DNA from: Candidatus Latescibacterota bacterium
GTDB lineage: Bacteria > Krumholzibacteriota > Krumholzibacteriia > JACNKJ01
Direction: 5' to 3'
Assembly: GCA_020633725.1 (NCBI GenBank)
Contig: JACKDC010000001.1
Span: forward strand, 806,001-870,000
Length of the DNA stretch: 64,000 nucleotides
Part shown: in pieces, positions 59,694 through 64,000 of the stretch
Layout of the letters: each line of letters starts with the position of its first letter
Numbering within the stretch: the stretch's first letter is position 1
Notes under the pieces: model-generated
Database searches by the model: none
What the model was told of the DNA's origin: nothing
What the model saw: the letters and a program-made list of their open reading frames with translations, nothing else
Translations under genes and position numbers: made by a program

Positions 59694-61139
59694 CTAGAGC
59701 GCGCTGGCCGCGTAATCCGCCACCGCGAGGAGGCTGCCGGGCAGCATGCCCAGCCACAGCACCAGCAGCACGGCCGCCGCGAGCACCAGGGCCACTGGCG
59801 ACGGAACAGTGAAGCTCGGCGTGGGTTCCCACTCCTCCTTCATCGTCATCAGGTAGATGACGCGCAGGTAGTAATAGACCGACACCAGGCTGTTCAGCAC
59901 CGCGATCACGGCCAGGCCCACGTAGCCGGCCTTCACCGCCTCGGCGAAGAGGAAGAGCTTGCCGGTGAAGCCCACCGTCGGCGGGATGCCCGCCAGCGCG
60001 AAGAGGAAGATGGACATCAGCACGGCAAGGGCCGGCTGACGGCGGGCGAGACCCGCGAAGTCATAGATGGACTGGTACTCTTCGCCCTTGCGCGACACGA
60101 GCTCGAGCACGCCGAAGGCGCCGAGGTTCATCAGCGTGTAGGCGACGAGGTAGAAGAGCACCGCGCGGTCGGCGCCGGCCGTGCCGGCCACGATCCCCAC
60201 CAGCAGGTAGCCGGCGTGGGCGACGCTGGAGAAGGCCAGCATGCGCTTGAGATTGCTCTGCACGATGGCCATGAGGTTGCCCACGGACATGGTGAGCACG
60301 GCGAGCCACCAGAGGACGGGCGCCCAGTCGGCGGGCACGGGCGCGAAGCCGGTGCCCATGAGGCGCAGCAGCGCGGCGAAGGCCGCGGCCTTCGTGCCGG
60401 TGGCCATGAGCGCCGTGACGGGCACCGGGCTGCCCTCGTAGACGTCGGCCGTCCAGAAGTGGAAGGGCACCACGCTCACCTTGAAGGCGAAGCCCACCAG
60501 CACCAGCCAGAAGCCTGCGGTGGCGAGGCCCGGCGAGAGCAGCCCGCCCGGGCTCAGCGGCGCGGCGGGGCTGAGCTGCAGGCTGCCGGTCGCGCCCCAG
60601 TGCAGCGCCATCCCCATGAGCAGCACGGCGCTGGCGAAGGCGCCCAGCAGGAAGTACTTGAGCGCGGCCTCCACCGAGCGCGCCTCGCGGCGCTGGTAGC
60701 CGGCCAGCACGTAGAGCGCCATGGAGAGCAGCTCCAGGGCCAGGAAGAAGGTGACGAGCTCGGTGGCCGCGGCCATGAGCATCATGCCGAGCACGGCGAA
60801 GAGCAGCAGCGCGCTGAACTCGGCGCGGGGCAGGCCTTCGCGGCGGAGGTAGGGCAGGGCGAGCAGGAGCACGCCGAGGCCGATGCCGAGGAAGAGGAGC
60901 TGGAAGTAGGTGGCGAGGCCGTCCTGCATCAGACGGCCGCCGAAACCCGTGGTGGTCGGCTCGCCCCAGTGACCGAGGACCATCACCAGCGCCGCCACCA
61001 GGCCGAGACCCGCGACGCCCTCGGCCAGCCAGCCCTCGCCCCGGCCCGCGCGGCGCCGGGGCAGCTCCACCAGCATCGCGAGCATGGCGGCGATCGCCAG
61101 GATCAGGGGCGGGGCGATGAGCGAAAGGGTCCAGTCCAC
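59694..61139 (-). CDS. nuoN: NADH-quinone oxidoreductase subunit N
   Basis: 481 residues from a GTG at 61139. It is an antiporter-like proton-pumping subunit of complex I with about 14 membrane segments. Family features include ELVTFFLALELLSMALYVLAGYQR, SVEAALKYFLLGAFASAVLLMG and MLAFSSVAHAGYLLVG. Last gene of the nuo operon, six bases after nuoM. A 39-base gap separates it from the S55 operon. Confidence 0.95.
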   Translation of the reverse strand: MDWTLSLIAPPLILAIAAMLAMLVELPRRRAGRGEGWLAEGVAGLGLVAALVMVLGHWGEPTTTGFGGRLMQDGLATYFQLLFLGIGLGVLLLALPYLRREGLPRAEFSALLLFAVLGMMLMAAATELVTFFLALELLSMALYVLAGYQRREARSVEAALKYFLLGAFASAVLLMGMALHWGATGSLQLSPAAPLSPGGLLSPGLATAGFWLVLVGFAFKVSVVPFHFWTADVYEGSPVPVTALMATGTKAAAFAALLRLMGTGFAPVPADWAPVLWWLAVLTMSVGNLMAIVQSNLKRMLAFSSVAHAGYLLVGIVAGTAGADRAVLFYLVAYTLMNLGAFGVLELVSRKGEEYQSIYDFAGLARRQPALAVLMSIFLFALAGIPPTVGFTGKLFLFAEAVKAGYVGLAVIAVLNSLVSVYYYLRVIYLMTMKEEWEPTPSFTVPSPVALVLAAAVLLVLWLGMLPGSLLAVADYAASAL

Positions 61140-61145
61140 GCGTCC

Positions 61146-62717
<1,572 letters not shown>

Positions 62718-62726
62718 CTCCCCCAC

Positions 62727-64000
62727 CTAGGCCAGCAGCCGCAGGAGCAGCAGGATCACGCCCAGCACCATGAACAGGGCGTAGGTCTGCACGTAGCCGG
62801 TCTGGAACAGGCGCAGCACCTCGCCGCCCACCCGCACGCAGAGTCCGCTGAAGTTGACGAGACCGTCGATGAGGAGCTCGTCGATCCAGCGCCACAGGAA
62901 GCGCGCCAGCGCGCCCAGCGGCCGGATCACGACGGCCTCGTAGAGCTCGTCGATGCGATACTTGTCCGCCAGCAGTCCGGGCAGCCCGCCGCGGGCGTCG
63001 GCCAGGCGCGGCGTCAGGTCCTGCGCGCGGCCATAGCGCTGCCAGGCGACGGCGAAGCCCACCAGCGCCACCAGCGTGGACAGGCCCATCAGCCCCCACT
63101 CCGTGGCGTGGCTCAGGTGCTCCGCGTGCCCGAAGCCCTCCACGTGGTGCAGGTCCGCGAAGACCGGCGCCAGCCAGCCGCCCAGCAGGTGCGGGCCCAT
63201 CACCGGCGGCAGGCCCAGGTAACCGCCGACGACGCTCAGCACCGCCAGCAGCGCCAGGGGCAAGGTCATCACCGCGGGCGATTCGTGCAGGTGCTTCGCG
63301 CGCTCGGGCTCCACGCGGCTCTCGCCGAAGAACGTGAGGAAGAGCAGGCGGAACATGTAGAAGCTCGTGAGGCCCGCGGTCAGCACGCCGATCACCCAGA
63401 GCGCCTTGTGCTGCACGAAGGCCGCGGCCAGGATCTCGTCCTTGCTGAAGAAGCCGCTGAGGCCGGGGAAACCGGCGATGGCCAGCGTGGCGACGAGGAA
63501 GGTGGCGAAGGTCACCGGCAGGTGGCGGCGCAGGCCGCCCATCTTGCGGATGTCCTGCTCCTCGTGCATCGCGTGGATCACGCTACCCGCGCCGAGGAAG
63601 AGCAGGGCCTTGAAGAAGGCGTGGGTCATCACGTGGAAGATGCCCGCGCCGAAGGCCGCGCTGCCCAGCCCCAGGAACATGTAGCCGAGCTGGCTCACGG
63701 TCGAGTAGGCCAGCACCTTCTTGATGTCGTTCTGCGCGATGGCCACCGTCGCGGCCATGAGCGCGGTGAGTCCGCCGATCCAGGCCACCGCGTCCAGCGC
63801 CGCCGGCGCCAGCGCGTAGAGCACGTGGCTGCGCGCCACCATGTAGACGCCCGCCGTCACCATGGTCGCCGCGTGGATGAGCGCGCTCACCGGAGTCGGG
63901 CCGGCCATGGCGTCGGGCAGCCAGACGAAGAGCGGGATCTGCGCGCTCTTGCCCGTGGCGCCGAGCAGCAGCAGCAGGCCGATCGCGGTCATCACGCCGG
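62727..64000 (-). CDS. nuoL: NADH-quinone oxidoreductase subunit L (partial)
   Basis: The 3' part, about 424 codons; the frame stays open to the window edge, so the 5' end is missing. It starts inside the antiporter core: GATGKSAQIPLFVWLPDAMAGPTPVSALIHAATMV is diagnostic for NuoL, followed by NDIKKVLAYSTVSQLGYMF, GLSGFFSKDEI and the C-terminal extension with the amphipathic lateral helix region. Order nuoL-nuoM-nuoN is canonical. Confidence 0.95.
   Translation of the reverse strand, partial: GVMTAIGLLLLLGATGKSAQIPLFVWLPDAMAGPTPVSALIHAATMVTAGVYMVARSHVLYALAPAALDAVAWIGGLTALMAATVAIAQNDIKKVLAYSTVSQLGYMFLGLGSAAFGAGIFHVMTHAFFKALLFLGAGSVIHAMHEEQDIRKMGGLRRHLPVTFATFLVATLAIAGFPGLSGFFSKDEILAAAFVQHKALWVIGVLTAGLTSFYMFRLLFLTFFGESRVEPERAKHLHESPAVMTLPLALLAVLSVVGGYLGLPPVMGPHLLGGWLAPVFADLHHVEGFGHAEHLSHATEWGLMGLSTLVALVGFAVAWQRYGRAQDLTPRLADARGGLPGLLADKYRIDELYEAVVIRPLGALARFLWRWIDELLIDGLVNFSGLCVRVGGEVLRLFQTGYVQTYALFMVLGVILLLLRLLA

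Overview
The window is a GC-rich (roughly 70% by eye) chromosomal segment of a Gram-negative bacterium. Outer-membrane porin-fold proteins (PorV/PorQ-like), ExbB/ExbD/TonB-type energisers, FlgD-Ig-like C-terminal domains, a gingipain-family (C25) peptidase and lipoproteins together point to the FCB superphylum or a neighbour such as Eisenbacteria or Krumholzibacteria. That placement is inference from gene content; no rRNA is present. I found no tRNA, rRNA, CRISPR array, phage or insertion sequence. Coding density is very high and most co-directional neighbours overlap by 1-4 bases (ATGA, GTGA or TGATG), so long translationally coupled operons dominate.

Layout. 1-12921 (+): a surface/envelope module made of a giant Ig-repeat protein (5' end outside the window), a PorV-like barrel, a TPR lipoprotein-size scaffold, ExbB-, two ExbD- and a TonB-like protein, and a periplasmic protein with a FlgD-Ig motif. 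12934-13911 (-): trpS with a probable Fe-S cysteine motif. 13912-14281: an intergenic region with a well-formed promoter, three hairpins and an intrinsic terminator, read here as an unannotated small RNA. 14282-17225 (-): acyl-CoA dehydrogenase, etfB, etfA. 17301-21825 (-): dapF, ABC ATPase and permease, nitrilase-family hydrolase, NUDIX hydrolase. 21941-22927 (+): periplasmic PDZ protein. 23082-27112 (-): Ig/FlgD secreted protein, PorV-like barrel, small barrel, rhomboid protease. 27461-28807 (+): two tandem secreted paralogues ending in the same C-terminal motif, then a strong terminator. 28906-33143 (-): amidohydrolase and an M30-like lipoprotein metallopeptidase. 33194-35100 (+): TonB-like protein and an M24 aminopeptidase. 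35089-38384 (-): histidine kinase, pgsA, a beta-helix lipoprotein. 38461-39966 (+): 5'-nucleotidase family. 40144-44877 (-): C25 peptidase. 45075-47866 (-): tldD/pmbA. 47966-51242 (-): a ParA ATPase fused to an AMPK-beta-type glycogen-binding domain, plus three uncharacterised coupled genes. 51420-59654 (-): seven coupled genes (S55 peptidase, beta-propeller protein, DgcN-like, DgcA-like epimerase, LOG-like, membrane glycosyltransferase, PAP2-like). 59694-64000 (-): nuoN, nuoM and the 3' part of nuoL.

Themes. Much of the window serves the cell surface: secretion, energised transport, proteases, C-terminal sorting-type domains. The rest is housekeeping: beta-oxidation electron transfer, lysine/peptidoglycan precursor synthesis, phospholipid synthesis, complex I. 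Nine sigma-70-like promoters with a 17-18 bp spacer can be read by eye, and two of them put the start codon where transcription should begin (leaderless mRNAs). The features most worth follow-up are the 14057-14181 small RNA, the ParA-glycogen-binding fusion with its companions, the paired secreted proteins with a shared C-terminal tag, and the PorV-TPR-ExbBDD-TonB module.
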